Shown here: positions 1 through 8,931 of the stretch, one piece after another
How positions within the stretch are numbered: position 1 is the first letter of the stretch
Layout: each line of letters begins with the position of its first letter
Origin: SHVO01 sp041919675
GTDB taxonomy: Bacteria > Pseudomonadota > Alphaproteobacteria > Rhodospirillales > Rhodospirillaceae
Direction: 5' to 3'
Assembly: GCA_041919675.1 (NCBI GenBank)
Contig: JAYRTJ010000005.1
Coordinates: 1-64,000 of the forward strand
Length of the DNA: 64,000 nucleotides
Notes under the pieces: generated by a model
The model's input: the letters and a program-made list of their open reading frames with translations, nothing else
The model's database searches: none
Told to the model about the DNA's origin: nothing
Made by a program: the position numbers and the translations under genes

Positions 1-1287
1 GCCAAGCCCGTGATCGAACTCATCAACGCGGCGGAAAGCGTGCGCGGCGGGGACTTGTCGGTCCGCGTGAGCGAGAACACCACGGACGACGAAGTGGCCT
101 ATCTCAGCCGCGCCTTCAACCGCATGACCAAGCGTCTGGCCGAGCAGCAGACCGCGCTCCAGGAAACGAATGCCCAGCTCGACGCCCGCCGCCGGTTTAC
201 GGAAACCGTGCTTGAAGGGGTCAGCGCGGGCGTGATCGGCCTCGACCGCGCCGGCAATATCACGCTGCCCAATCGCTCCGCGTCGGACCTTCTGGACGCC
301 GATCTGACGGCGGCGATCGGCCGGCCGCTGCGCGAGGCGGTGCCCGAATTCGGGCAACTGCTCGATGAACTCCGCGAAGCGCCTCACGGTGTCGTGCAGC
401 GGGAAGTCGAAATCTCGCGCGCGAAGTCCACCAAGACCTTCCTTGTCCGCCTCTCGGTCGAACACGGCGACGACGCCGACGTCGGTTATATCGCCACCTT
501 CGACGACATCACGGCGCTGCAAGCCGCGCAGCGCAAGGCCGCCTGGGCCGACGTGGCGCGCCGCATCGCCCATGAAATCAAGAACCCGCTGACGCCGATC
601 CAGCTTTCGGCCGAGCGTCTCAAGCGCAAGTACGCCGGCAAGATCCAGGACGACGTGGACCTCTTCACCCAGTGCACCGACACCATCATCCGCCACGTCG
701 GCGATATCGGGCAGATGGTCGACGAGTTCTCGTCCTTCGCGCGTCTTCCGGCCGCCGTCCTGCGTCCCGCCGATCTCACGCAAGTCGTGCGCGATGCCGT
801 GATGTTGCAGCGGACCGCCTATCCGCGCATCGCCTTCACCGGCAGATTGCCCGGTGACCGCTGGATCAAATGCGATGCCCGTCAGGTCGGCCAGGCGCTC
901 ACGAACGTCTTGAAGAACGCCGTTGAAGCCGTCGACGCGCGCGTTGCCGCCAACGCGCTGGCGCCCGGGCAGGGCCAGGTGAGCGTCGAGCTGATCGAGG
1001 ACGCCGGTGAGGTCGTTGTGACCGTCACGGATAACGGCGTCGGTCTGCCGGAAGCGGAGCGCTCACGCCTGACCGAGCCCTATGTCACGACCCGCGCCAA
1101 GGGAACGGGCCTTGGCCTGGCCATCGTGCGCAAGATTCTCGAGGAGCACGGCGGCCGGATCACGCTCAAGGACACCGCCGACGGCGTCGGCGCCCAAGTT
1201 ACGCTGCATTTCCCCGCCACTCTCAAGACCGAGCCTGAAACCGCGGGGCATCGCGCCCAGGGTTCCATCGCTCTTGCTGGAGAATAA
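1..1287 (+). CDS. ntrY: Nitrogen regulation sensor histidine kinase NtrY (5' end outside window)
   Basis: The frame is open from base 1, so the N-terminal membrane and periplasmic sensor part is missing. What remains is a HAMP linker (first ~45 residues), a PAS domain (~55-170), a HisKA domain with the phosphorylatable His encoded at 571-573 in HEIKNPLTPIQ, and a HATPase domain with the DNGVGL and GTGLGLAIV boxes near the end. The HEIKNPLTPIQ box with the kinase layout is typical of NtrY. It should phosphorylate NtrX, whose gene starts 5 bases downstream in the same operon. Family knowledge links NtrYX to nitrogen, redox and envelope control in alphaproteobacteria; the signal here cannot be read. 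Confidence 0.93.
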   Translation, partial: AKPVIELINAAESVRGGDLSVRVSENTTDDEVAYLSRAFNRMTKRLAEQQTALQETNAQLDARRRFTETVLEGVSAGVIGLDRAGNITLPNRSASDLLDADLTAAIGRPLREAVPEFGQLLDELREAPHGVVQREVEISRAKSTKTFLVRLSVEHGDDADVGYIATFDDITALQAAQRKAAWADVARRIAHEIKNPLTPIQLSAERLKRKYAGKIQDDVDLFTQCTDTIIRHVGDIGQMVDEFSSFARLPAAVLRPADLTQVVRDAVMLQRTAYPRIAFTGRLPGDRWIKCDARQVGQALTNVLKNAVEAVDARVAANALAPGQGQVSVELIEDAGEVVVTVTDNGVGLPEAERSRLTEPYVTTRAKGTGLGLAIVRKILEEHGGRITLKDTADGVGAQVTLHFPATLKTEPETAGHRAQGSIALAGE

Positions 1288-1292
1288 ACGTA

Positions 1293-2786
1293 ATGACTCA
1301 CCCATCCCCCACGAGCGCGCCCGACATCCTGATCGTCGACGACGAAGCCGACATCCGGATGGCTGTCGGCGGCATTCTGCAGGACGAGGGGTTCGCGGTC
1401 CGTGAGGCCGGCTCCGCGGAACAGGCGCTGGAGCAGGTCAAAACGCGGGCGCCCTCGGCCGTCATTCTGGACATTTGGCTCGAAGGCAGCCGGATGGACG
1501 GATTGCAGGTGCTGGCGGCGGTCAAGGCGATGCGTCCGAACGTGCCGGTGGTGATGATCTCCGGTCACGGCACGATCGCCACCGCCGTCGAAGCCATCAA
1601 ACACGGCGCTTATGACTTCATCGAAAAGCCGTTCCAGGCGGACCGCCTCTTGATGGTGCTGGGCCGCGCCCTGGAAGCCGCGCGCCTGCGCCGCGAGAAC
1701 CTGGAACTGCGCACCCGCGCGGGCGCGCCGGAACAACTGATCGGCTCCTGTCCGCCGATCGCCGCGCTGCGCCGTACCATTGAGCGCGTGGGGCCGACCG
1801 GCTCGCGTGTGCTGATCTCGGGCCCGGCCGGCTCGGGCAAGGAAATCGTCGCCCGCCAGATTCATTTGAATTCACCGCGCGCGAGCGGTCCGTTTGTCGT
1901 CGTGAACTGCGCCTCGCTGCACCCGGACCGTCTGGCCGAGATGCTGTTCGGCGGCGCCAAGGCGCAAGGCGAGGACTCCGCGGGCCTTCTCGAGCGCGCC
2001 GACGGCGGGACGCTGCTCCTGGACGAAGTCGGCGATATGCCGCTCGCCAGCCAGAGCAGCATCATCCGCATTCTCCAGGATCAGAAAGTGGAGCGCATCA
2101 ACGCGCACGGTCCGGTGGAAGTGGACGTGCGCGTCATCGCCACCACGAACCGCGATCTGCGTTCGGAAGTCAAAAAGGGCCTATTCCGCGAGGAACTCTT
2201 TTACCGCCTGAGCGTGGTGCCGGTGCAGGTGCCGTCGCTGGCGGACCGGCGCGAGGACATTCCGGAATTGGCGCGTCATCTGATGGACCGCGCCGCAAGC
2301 GCCGAGGGATTGCCGCGCCGTCAGCTCGGCGAAGACGCCATCACCGCGCTGCAGGCCTATCCGTGGCCGGGCAACGTCCGCCAGCTGCGCAACGCCATCA
2401 ACTGGCTGTTGATCCTGGCGCCGGGCGGCGTCGGCGATGCGATCCGCGCCGATATGCTGCCGCCGGAAATCAACAGCGAGACGCCGCAGATGCTGAAGCT
2501 GCAGCGTTCGGACGAGATCATGACCTTGCCGCTGCGCGAAGCGCGCGAAATGTTCGAGCGCGAATACCTGATGGCGCAGGTGATCCGTTACGGCGGTAAC
2601 ATCTCGCGCACCGCGGACTTCGTGGGCATGGAGCGCTCGGCGCTCCATCGGAAACTGAAGTCCCTCGGCGTCAGCACCGACGCCCGCCGCCGCGATCAGG
2701 CCCCGCCGCTGCGCGAGGTGCGCAACGAGGCCCAAGACGGCGCCGTCCGCCCGCTTCCCTTGAAACGTCCGTTCTCAGCGTCCTAG
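1293..2786 (+). CDS. ntrX: NtrX response regulator (receiver, AAA+, Fis-type HTH)
   Basis: A 497-residue regulator. The receiver (1-120) has the acidic pair VDDE, phospho-acceptor D60 in VILDIW and K112 in EKP. The AAA+ domain follows with Walker A GPAGSGKE (~177-184) and Walker B LLLDEVGD (~241-248). A Fis-like helix-turn-helix lies near 430-460 (GGNISRTADFVGMERSALHRK). The loop between the Walker motifs reads LFGGAKAQGEDSAG and has no GAFTGA, the segment that activators use to engage sigma-54; this absence is known for alphaproteobacterial NtrX. It is probably a DNA-binding regulator that does not depend on sigma-54. Partner of NtrY upstream. Confidence 0.94.
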   Translation: MTHPSPTSAPDILIVDDEADIRMAVGGILQDEGFAVREAGSAEQALEQVKTRAPSAVILDIWLEGSRMDGLQVLAAVKAMRPNVPVVMISGHGTIATAVEAIKHGAYDFIEKPFQADRLLMVLGRALEAARLRRENLELRTRAGAPEQLIGSCPPIAALRRTIERVGPTGSRVLISGPAGSGKEIVARQIHLNSPRASGPFVVVNCASLHPDRLAEMLFGGAKAQGEDSAGLLERADGGTLLLDEVGDMPLASQSSIIRILQDQKVERINAHGPVEVDVRVIATTNRDLRSEVKKGLFREELFYRLSVVPVQVPSLADRREDIPELARHLMDRAASAEGLPRRQLGEDAITALQAYPWPGNVRQLRNAINWLLILAPGGVGDAIRADMLPPEINSETPQMLKLQRSDEIMTLPLREAREMFEREYLMAQVIRYGGNISRTADFVGMERSALHRKLKSLGVSTDARRRDQAPPLREVRNEAQDGAVRPLPLKRPFSAS

Positions 2787-2793
2787 GCCCTCC

Positions 2794-3672
2794 ATGTCCC
2801 ATATCGCTTACGTCAACGGCAGATACCTGCCGCAGCGGTCCGCCACCGTTCACATTGAAGACCGCGGCTATCAGTTCGCGGACGGTGTGTACGAAGTTTT
2901 CCTGGTGTGGAACGGCGTTCCGGTCGATTACGCGCCCCATATCGTGCGCCTCAATCGTTCCTTGACCGAGCTGCGCATGCGTATGCCGATGAGCCCGGCC
3001 GCGCTCACCGTGGTGATGAAGGAAGTCATCCGGCGCAATCACATGAAGACGGGCATCGTCTATATCCAGGTGAACCGCGGCGTCGCTTCGCGCGCGCATC
3101 CGTTTCCCAATGAGGATATCGAGCCGAGCATCGTGGTGACCGCGAAACATTTCGCCGGGTCCTCCGATGCCATGGCCGAGCAGGGCGCCAAGGTCGTCAC
3201 GGCCCGGGACATCCGCTGGGAACGGCGCGATATCAAGAGCGTCGGTTTGCTCGCCAACGTGCTCGCGCGCCAGAGCGCCAGTGAGGCGAAGGCCTACGAA
3301 GCGATCCTCGTGACCGCCGACGGCACCGTGACCGAAGCCAGCGCCTCGAACGCCTGGATCATCACGGCCGACAAGACCATCGTGACGCATCCGGCCACCA
3401 ACGCCATCCTCGGCGGCGTGACCCGCGCCACGGTCAAGGACCTCGCCGAACAGGCCGGTTACACCGTGCAGGAGCGCCCGTTCACCCTCGCGGAAGCCAA
3501 GAACGCGAAAGAGGTCTTCCTCACCGGAACGACCACCTTCGTCATGCCGGTCGCGCAGATCGACGACAAACCGGTCGGCAACGGCGCGGGCGGTCTGATC
3601 GCGCTCGACCTGCGCCGGCGTTATCGCCGCTATATCGATACTCTGGACGCGGCGACGGCCTGGAATGTCTGA
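2794..3672 (+). CDS. dat: D-amino acid aminotransferase (class IV PLP enzyme)
   Basis: A 292-residue fold-type IV pyridoxal-phosphate transaminase that would interconvert D-alanine or other D-amino acids and 2-oxo acids, supplying D-glutamate or D-alanine to the wall. The N-terminus has the family pattern EDRGYQFADGVYEV (~24-37). The Schiff-base lysine is the K of RRDIKS (~145-150), followed by LLANVLARQ. It begins 8 bases after the ntrX stop, so it is read in the same transcript. ntrX-dat-hfq-hflX is a common alphaproteobacterial order. A branched-chain transaminase is the main alternative, but length and context favour Dat. Confidence 0.88.
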   Translation: MSHIAYVNGRYLPQRSATVHIEDRGYQFADGVYEVFLVWNGVPVDYAPHIVRLNRSLTELRMRMPMSPAALTVVMKEVIRRNHMKTGIVYIQVNRGVASRAHPFPNEDIEPSIVVTAKHFAGSSDAMAEQGAKVVTARDIRWERRDIKSVGLLANVLARQSASEAKAYEAILVTADGTVTEASASNAWIITADKTIVTHPATNAILGGVTRATVKDLAEQAGYTVQERPFTLAEAKNAKEVFLTGTTTFVMPVAQIDDKPVGNGAGGLIALDLRRRYRRYIDTLDAATAWNV

Positions 3673-4333
3673 GGCGCGGCCGCCGTCCCTGCCGCGGCCG
3701 CGGGCGATCCTGTTCGACTGGGACAACACCCTGGTCGATACGTGGCCCTGCATCGGCAAGGCGACCAACATCACCCTTGAGGCCATGGGGTTCGCGCCCT
3801 GGAGCGAGGCGGAAATCCGCGCGCGGATCGCAGGCTCGCTGCGCGATACCTTCCCGAAGATCTACGGCGATCGCTGGGAGGAGGCGCGCGAGATCTACTA
3901 CAAGGCCTTCGGCGACGTGCACCTGGACATGCTGACCTGTCTCGCCGGCGCCGAAGATCTTCTCAAGACCGTCACGGACGCCGGCCTGTACCTCGGCGTC
4001 GTCAGCAACAAGACCGGGCGCTATCTCCGGGCGGAAGCCGATCACCTGGGCTGGACCCGGTTCTTCGGGAAGCTCGTCGGCGCCCAGGACGCCGGCCGCG
4101 ATAAACCGGACCCCGAGCCGGTCCATCTCGCGTTATCCACAGGCAAGATCCCGGCCGGCGCCGACGTCTGGTTCGTGGGCGACGCGCAGATCGACGTGAC
4201 CTGCGGCCGGGCCGCCGGATGCACGACGATCATGCTCGGATCGCCGCCCGCAACGCTTGTAACCGAGCCGGCCCACGCATATGTGAAGGATTGCGCCGCC
4301 CTGACGGCTCTGGTCCGGGCGCATTTAGCTTAG
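3665..4333 (+). CDS. HAD-superfamily phosphatase, phosphoglycolate-phosphatase-like
   Basis: A 222-residue haloacid-dehalogenase hydrolase. Motif I is ILFDWDNTLVDT (residues ~16-27, nucleophile and acid/base Asp). Motif II is the Ser of VVSNKTGR, motif III the Lys of RDKPDPEP, and motif IV is FVGDAQIDV. A helical cap lies between motifs I and II, as in Gph/PGP-type enzymes. The start overlaps the end of dat by 8 bases, so the two genes are translationally coupled. The substrate is not evident; phosphoglycolate or another small sugar phosphate is a family-level guess. Confidence 0.85.
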   Translation: MSEARPPSLPRPRAILFDWDNTLVDTWPCIGKATNITLEAMGFAPWSEAEIRARIAGSLRDTFPKIYGDRWEEAREIYYKAFGDVHLDMLTCLAGAEDLLKTVTDAGLYLGVVSNKTGRYLRAEADHLGWTRFFGKLVGAQDAGRDKPDPEPVHLALSTGKIPAGADVWFVGDAQIDVTCGRAAGCTTIMLGSPPATLVTEPAHAYVKDCAALTALVRAHLA

Positions 4334-4475
4334 ATAAAAGCCCGCGGACCCGGTTGACCGGTTTCCTTGAAAAATTCTAGTGTCGCCATTGATGCGGGTG
4401 GTTTCCTAGCCGGTCTGCCCCATGGGTCGAGAACCGTAACGATAACAACAAAATAACGACAGGGTGCAGACTCCA

Positions 4476-4742
4476 ATGGCCAACGAAAAGGCACAAAACG
4501 TTCAGGACGTCTTTCTCAACGCGATCCGTAAGAACAAAACCCCCGTGACCGTCTTTCTGGTAAACGGCGTGAAGCTTCAGGGAATTGTGACCTGGTTCGA
4601 CAATTTCTCGATGCTGCTGCGCCGTGACGGCCACACTCAGCTCGTTTACAAGCACGCGATTTCCACTGTCATGCCGTCGGCGCCCGTGCAGTTGTTCGAG
4701 CCAAAAGAGGAGGCGGCGGGTTCAGGAGAAGGAGCGCACTAG
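4476..4742 (+). CDS. hfq: RNA chaperone Hfq
   Basis: An 88-residue Sm-like RNA-binding protein that forms a hexamer and pairs small RNAs with mRNAs. The Sm1 segment (QDVFLNAIRKNKTPVTVFLVNG) and Sm2 core (YKHAIST) are intact, followed by a short acidic tail. I chose the ATG at 4476 rather than an in-frame upstream codon at 4464 because MANEKAQNVQD matches the family N-terminus and an AGGG stretch at ~4460 gives a Shine-Dalgarno at suitable distance. It has its own 140-base leader after the HAD gene and is followed by hflX. Confidence 0.97.
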   Translation: MANEKAQNVQDVFLNAIRKNKTPVTVFLVNGVKLQGIVTWFDNFSMLLRRDGHTQLVYKHAISTVMPSAPVQLFEPKEEAAGSGEGAH

Positions 4743-4777
4743 CTCTTTCGCCGGCTCACTGTCCGCGACAGTCGTTT

Positions 4778-6103
4778 TTGTACGAAACTCGTAAGACTGC
4801 CACCGCGACCGTCATCGTCCATCCGCGTCTGAAGACGCGCCTCAAGGATGATGATTACGGCGAACGCTCGCGTTTGGATGAAGCGCGCGGCCTGGCCGCG
4901 GCCATCAGCCTCAATGTGCTCCATGCCGAGGTCGTGAACCTCGCCAAGCCCAATCCGGCCACCTATCTCGGCGACGGCACCGTCAAGCGCCTCGCGGACG
5001 GCATCCAGGAGATGGGCGCCGAACTGGTCGTGGTCGACGGGCACCTGTCGCCGGGCCAGCAGCGCAACCTCGAGAAGGCCTGGAACGCCAAGGTCATCGA
5101 CCGAACGGGTTTGATCCTGGAAATTTTCGGCGAACGGGCGCGCACGCGCGAAGGCCAGCTGCAGGTCGAACTGGCGCATCTCACGTATCAGAAGAGCCGG
5201 CTGGTCCGCAGTTGGACCCACCTCGAGCGCCAGCGCGGCGGCTTCGGCTTCCTCGGCGGCCCCGGTGAAACCCAGATCGAAATCGACCGGCGTCTGATCG
5301 GCGAGCGCATCACACGGCTCAAGAAGGAACTCGAAACCGTCACGCGCACCCGCAGCCTGCACCGCGAGGCGCGCCGGCGCGTGCCTTATCCGATCGTCGC
5401 GCTGGTCGGCTACACCAACGCCGGCAAGTCGACACTGTTCAACACCCTGACCGACGCGTCGGTCGTGGCCATGGACCAGTTGTTTGCCACGCTCGATCCG
5501 ACCATGCGCCAACTCAAGTTGCCTTCGGGCCGCACCGTCATCCTGTCCGATACGGTCGGTTTCGTGTCGGATCTGCCGCACGAACTGGTCGCGGCGTTCC
5601 GCGCCACCTTGGAAGAGGTGCTGGAAGCCGACGTCATCGTCCATGTGCGCGATATCGCCCATCCCGAAAGCGAAGCGCAGCTCCGGGACGTGGAGGACGT
5701 GCTGAAGCAGCTCGGAATCGATCTGCACGGCGGGGATGCGGGCGCGGCGCGCCCGGTCATTGAAGCCTTGAACAAGATCGACCTTCTGGATGAGATCGGC
5801 GCGGACGCCGTCGAAGCCCAGGTGGCGCGCACGCCCAATCAGGTTGCGATGTCGGCCTTGTCCGGCCTCGGCACCGAGGCTCTTTTGGCGAAGATCGAGC
5901 GCGAGCTCGCGCACAAGCGCCGGCCGTTCTCGATCGTCGTGCCGCTGGAAGACGGCGAGACCATCGCCTGGCTGTACCGCCGGGGCGAGGTGCTGGGCCG
6001 TACCGACGGCGAGCTTGAAGCGCGCTTTGAAGTCCTGCTCGACGATGCCGATCTCGCGCGCCTCAAGAAGCGCGGCCTCGTCCTGGACCGCGCGGCCGAA
6101 TGA
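4778..6103 (+). CDS. hflX: Ribosome-associated GTPase HflX
   Basis: A 441-residue GTPase that binds the 50S subunit and can rescue stalled ribosomes. The N-terminal HflX domain contains the glycine-rich segment GGFGFLGGPGETQIE (~150-165). The G domain has G1 GYTNAGKST, G3 DTVGF and G4 NKID. The start is TTG at 4778, the only good initiator that keeps the N-terminal domain; an earlier start is possible but not supported. It follows hfq by 35 bases, the standard hfq-hflX pair. Its stop overlaps the start of the next gene by 4 bases (ATGA). Confidence 0.95.
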   Translation: MYETRKTATATVIVHPRLKTRLKDDDYGERSRLDEARGLAAAISLNVLHAEVVNLAKPNPATYLGDGTVKRLADGIQEMGAELVVVDGHLSPGQQRNLEKAWNAKVIDRTGLILEIFGERARTREGQLQVELAHLTYQKSRLVRSWTHLERQRGGFGFLGGPGETQIEIDRRLIGERITRLKKELETVTRTRSLHREARRRVPYPIVALVGYTNAGKSTLFNTLTDASVVAMDQLFATLDPTMRQLKLPSGRTVILSDTVGFVSDLPHELVAAFRATLEEVLEADVIVHVRDIAHPESEAQLRDVEDVLKQLGIDLHGGDAGAARPVIEALNKIDLLDEIGADAVEAQVARTPNQVAMSALSGLGTEALLAKIERELAHKRRPFSIVVPLEDGETIAWLYRRGEVLGRTDGELEARFEVLLDDADLARLKKRGLVLDRAAE

Positions 6104-6948
6104 TACCCGGTGACACGCGCGCTCTTGTCCACGGCGTCATCGCCGCCGTGCGCGACGTCGCCGACGCGGTCATCGTTCCACGATTCCGCCGGCTCGCGCG
6201 CCATCAGATCAAGTCGAAGACCGCTCCCGGCGATGTCGTCACCGTCGCCGACGAGGACAGCGAACGTCTTCTGGGTCCGAAGCTGAAGACCCTCGTTGAA
6301 GGCTCGGGCGTCATCGGCGAGGAAAGCGCGTTCGCCGATCCCTCGCTGTTCGACCTCCTTCAGGGCACGGACCCCGTCTGGATCATCGATCCCATCGACG
6401 GCACCGCCAACTTCGTGAACGGCGTGGCCCAGTTCGCGGTGATCGTCGCCCTGGTGCACGGCGGTGAAACGAAGATGGGGTGGATCTATGAGCCGCTCGA
6501 AGGCCGCACGTTATGGGCGGAGAAGGGCAAGGGCGCCTGGCGCACCGGACCGATGGCGCTCGGCGCCGCGCCCGACCACCAACAGGTCCGCACGCCGCCC
6601 GCGAGCGGCCGGCTCAAGGACATGGTCGCGTCCATGCACAACAAGGACCTTAACGCCCTGCGCGGCAAGTTCGCCCGCAACATCCGCCTGGGCAGCGCGG
6701 CGCACGATTACTGGTCGCTGGCCGAAGGGCGCTCGCAGGTGCTGGCCTACCGCAAGCTGAAACCCTGGGATCACGCCGCGGGTTCGCTCATCCATGAAGA
6801 GGCGGGCGGCTACAATCGTTTACTGTCGGGCGAACGCTACGATCCGACCCGGCGGGAGCAAACCGGACTCCTGTGCACCCCCACCGAGGCAATCTGGCGG
6901 GAGATCAAGGAGATGGCGAAGGATATCGCGGACCCGCGGCCGTCTTAA
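6100..6948 (+). CDS. Inositol monophosphatase family protein
   Basis: A 282-residue Mg-dependent, Li-sensitive phosphatase of the IMPase/FBPase/CysQ superfamily. Metal-binding motifs are visible: GEESAF (~73-78), DPIDGTANFVNG (~96-107), and the C-terminal WDHAAGSLIHEEAGG that carries the last metal-binding Asp. It overlaps hflX by ATGA, so the two are coupled. Possible substrates are inositol-1-phosphate, 3'-phosphoadenosine 5'-phosphate, or a SuhB-like role; the sequence does not decide between them. Confidence 0.87.
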   Translation: MIPGDTRALVHGVIAAVRDVADAVIVPRFRRLARHQIKSKTAPGDVVTVADEDSERLLGPKLKTLVEGSGVIGEESAFADPSLFDLLQGTDPVWIIDPIDGTANFVNGVAQFAVIVALVHGGETKMGWIYEPLEGRTLWAEKGKGAWRTGPMALGAAPDHQQVRTPPASGRLKDMVASMHNKDLNALRGKFARNIRLGSAAHDYWSLAEGRSQVLAYRKLKPWDHAAGSLIHEEAGGYNRLLSGERYDPTRREQTGLLCTPTEAIWREIKEMAKDIADPRPS

Positions 6949-6980
6949 TTTCGCCGCAGTAGGCGGTCATATTTGCGTCC

Positions 6981-8141
6981 ATGGGCCGGGTATTCAAAAC
7001 GACTTTGTCGATCTTAGGCGCGCTGGCCGTTGCGACGGCGGCGCATGTCCCTCGCGCGATGGCGCAGGACTCCTTCGATCCTCCCGCCACCGCCCAGGAC
7101 GAGCGCGTGTCGCCGCAGGCGTTGGACGCGCTGCTGGCGCCGATCGCGCTGTATCCCGATCAGCTCCTCGCGCCGCTCTTGATGGCGGCCACCTATCCGC
7201 ATGACGTCGAAGCCGCCGCCACGTGGGCCGCGCGCCCGATGAACGCGTCCCTGCGCGGTGACGGTCTCGCGTTCGCCCTCGCGCCGTTCCCGTGGGACCC
7301 CAGCGTCAAGACACTGGCGCAGTTCCCGGACGTGCTGCGCATGCTCAACGAAGAGTGGGACTGGATGGTCCGCGTCGGGAACGCCTTCTACCTGCAAGAG
7401 TCCGATGTGATGGAGTCCGTGCAGCGCCTGCGCCATCAGGCCTACGCCATGGGAACCTTGCGCTCCACCGCGACGCAGCGCGTGCGCTTCGAAGGCGGCG
7501 CGGTGATCATCGACATGATCGATCCCGGCAGTGTGTACATCCCGCGCTACGATCCGGTGCGCGTCTATGGCTATTGGTCGTATCCGGACTATCCGCCGTA
7601 CTATTTCCGCCGTCCGGTGACCGTGACCCGTTATGCGGTCGTTCCGGCCCTGTGGGGCTGGTCGTCGTGGGAGTGGCACAATCACCGCATCCGGGTGGAC
7701 CGTCCGCGCTACAGCTACTTCCACGGCGCGAGCCCGTGGCGCTTCAACGACAATACCTGGCGCCCCGACCCGCGCCGGGGCCGCGACATGAACGTCCGCC
7801 GCGACAACGATCGCGGCGGCGATTGGAACCGTGGCGATCGCAATGACGGTCCGCGCCGCGAAGGCCGTCAGTTCCAGCCGCGCGAACGCCAAGCCTATGC
7901 GGGCCCGCAACTGACGCCGCCGGCGCCCGTCGCGCCGATCGCGCCGATGCCCTCCCAGGCGACCCGCGAAGACCGCGGCCGCGGCGTCCGCGGACGTCCG
8001 GGCGGTGAAGAGGGTGTGCGTCATCGGCCCGAAGGGGGCCGTGATCTCGGCCGCCAGTTGCGCCGTAACGGCGGCGGCGATGGCGGAGGCGGCGACGGCG
8101 ATGGGCCGGGAAACGGCCGTGGCCGCCGGGACCGCGACTAG
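6981..8141 (+). CDS. Exported DUF3300 domain protein
   Basis: A 386-residue protein with an N-terminal signal peptide (cleavage after AMA, ~28). The DUF3300 domain covers ~45-260, with the typical opening LDALLAPIALYPDQLLAPLLMAATYP and an aromatic, Tyr-rich stretch around residues 185-220. The C-terminal ~130 residues are low-complexity, rich in Arg, Asp, Gly and Pro. The family is periplasmic or outer-membrane associated and has no settled function. The nearest purine-rich stretch is poorly spaced, so the start is less certain than the frame. Confidence 0.8.
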   Translation: MGRVFKTTLSILGALAVATAAHVPRAMAQDSFDPPATAQDERVSPQALDALLAPIALYPDQLLAPLLMAATYPHDVEAAATWAARPMNASLRGDGLAFALAPFPWDPSVKTLAQFPDVLRMLNEEWDWMVRVGNAFYLQESDVMESVQRLRHQAYAMGTLRSTATQRVRFEGGAVIIDMIDPGSVYIPRYDPVRVYGYWSYPDYPPYYFRRPVTVTRYAVVPALWGWSSWEWHNHRIRVDRPRYSYFHGASPWRFNDNTWRPDPRRGRDMNVRRDNDRGGDWNRGDRNDGPRREGRQFQPRERQAYAGPQLTPPAPVAPIAPMPSQATREDRGRGVRGRPGGEEGVRHRPEGGRDLGRQLRRNGGGDGGGGDGDGPGNGRGRRDRD

Positions 8142-8169
8142 CCGCTTTCGCGCTCTCTCCTTTACTTGT

Positions 8170-8865
8170 TTACTTGTCGATGTTGACGGCGCCGCCCCGA
8201 TAGGCGGGAACGCCGGTGCGCGGATCGACGGCCAGCCGTCCGATGAATTTCGGCGGCGGATCCCTGAAGCCTCGAATGCGCCAGTCGTACTGTGTGAAGC
8301 CCGGCGTGCGCGAGGCCCGCACGAAGGTGGCGTTGTGCTCCAGAACCTCGACATCGGTCACGATGCGCAAAAGGCCCTGGGACGAGAGGCCGATCTCCTC
8401 GAACCGGTCGGCATAGAGCTGGCCCTGGCCCGACCCGTTGACCTGGATCAGTCCGTCCTCGGTGGTCCGGATGCGGAAGATCGCCTGGTTGCGGGTCGCG
8501 AAGTTGACCATCTGCATGGCGCCGCCAAACCGTCCCTCGCGCTCGAACTTGATCTGGTAGCGGCCCTTGCCCAGGGGCGTGACCTCCTTGAAGGCGCTAT
8601 CGCGCTTGAGCTGGTCCTGGATCATCTTGTCGTTCGCCGCGGCCTTCTCCGGATCGATTTCGCCGCGCGCGATCTGACCGAAGAGGGGGGCGTAGGTGAG
8701 CTGACCGAGGAAGGTCACGCCGTAGCCGCCATCCTTGGTCAAGCGGATCTCGGCCTCATAGCGGTCCGGGATATAGCAACTGGCGAGCAGGGCGAGGGCG
8801 AGGCCCACCGTTGCGGCGGCCCGCGCGTATCGTCCCAATGTCCGGACAAGTCTCCCGGTTTCCAC
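8170..8865 (-). CDS. Putative lipoprotein, unknown function
   Basis: A 231-residue protein with a lipoprotein signal peptide: basic start, hydrophobic segment and lipobox LLASC (Cys30). The mature part looks like one soluble domain of beta-rich composition with many charged residues (for example YEAEIRLTKDGGYGVTFLG and YQIKFEREGRFGG). I do not recognise a family. It is convergent with the DUF3300 gene (28 bases apart) and is probably a periplasmic lipoprotein anchored in one of the membranes. Confidence 0.78.
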   Translation of the reverse strand: METGRLVRTLGRYARAAATVGLALALLASCYIPDRYEAEIRLTKDGGYGVTFLGQLTYAPLFGQIARGEIDPEKAAANDKMIQDQLKRDSAFKEVTPLGKGRYQIKFEREGRFGGAMQMVNFATRNQAIFRIRTTEDGLIQVNGSGQGQLYADRFEEIGLSSQGLLRIVTDVEVLEHNATFVRASRTPGFTQYDWRIRGFRDPPPKFIGRLAVDPRTGVPAYRGGAVNIDK

Positions 8866-8931
8866 GCCCCAGCCCCTTTGTCTTACCGCTATGTTTTATA
8901 ACCGCTTAGCGAATCATTTGAATCTAAACTC

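Noticed and set aside
4366..4391. Heat-shock-type promoter before hfq (CTTGAA then CGCCATTG)
   Set aside because: The two elements resemble sigma-32 boxes, but the spacer is short and the second box is weak; not safe to call.
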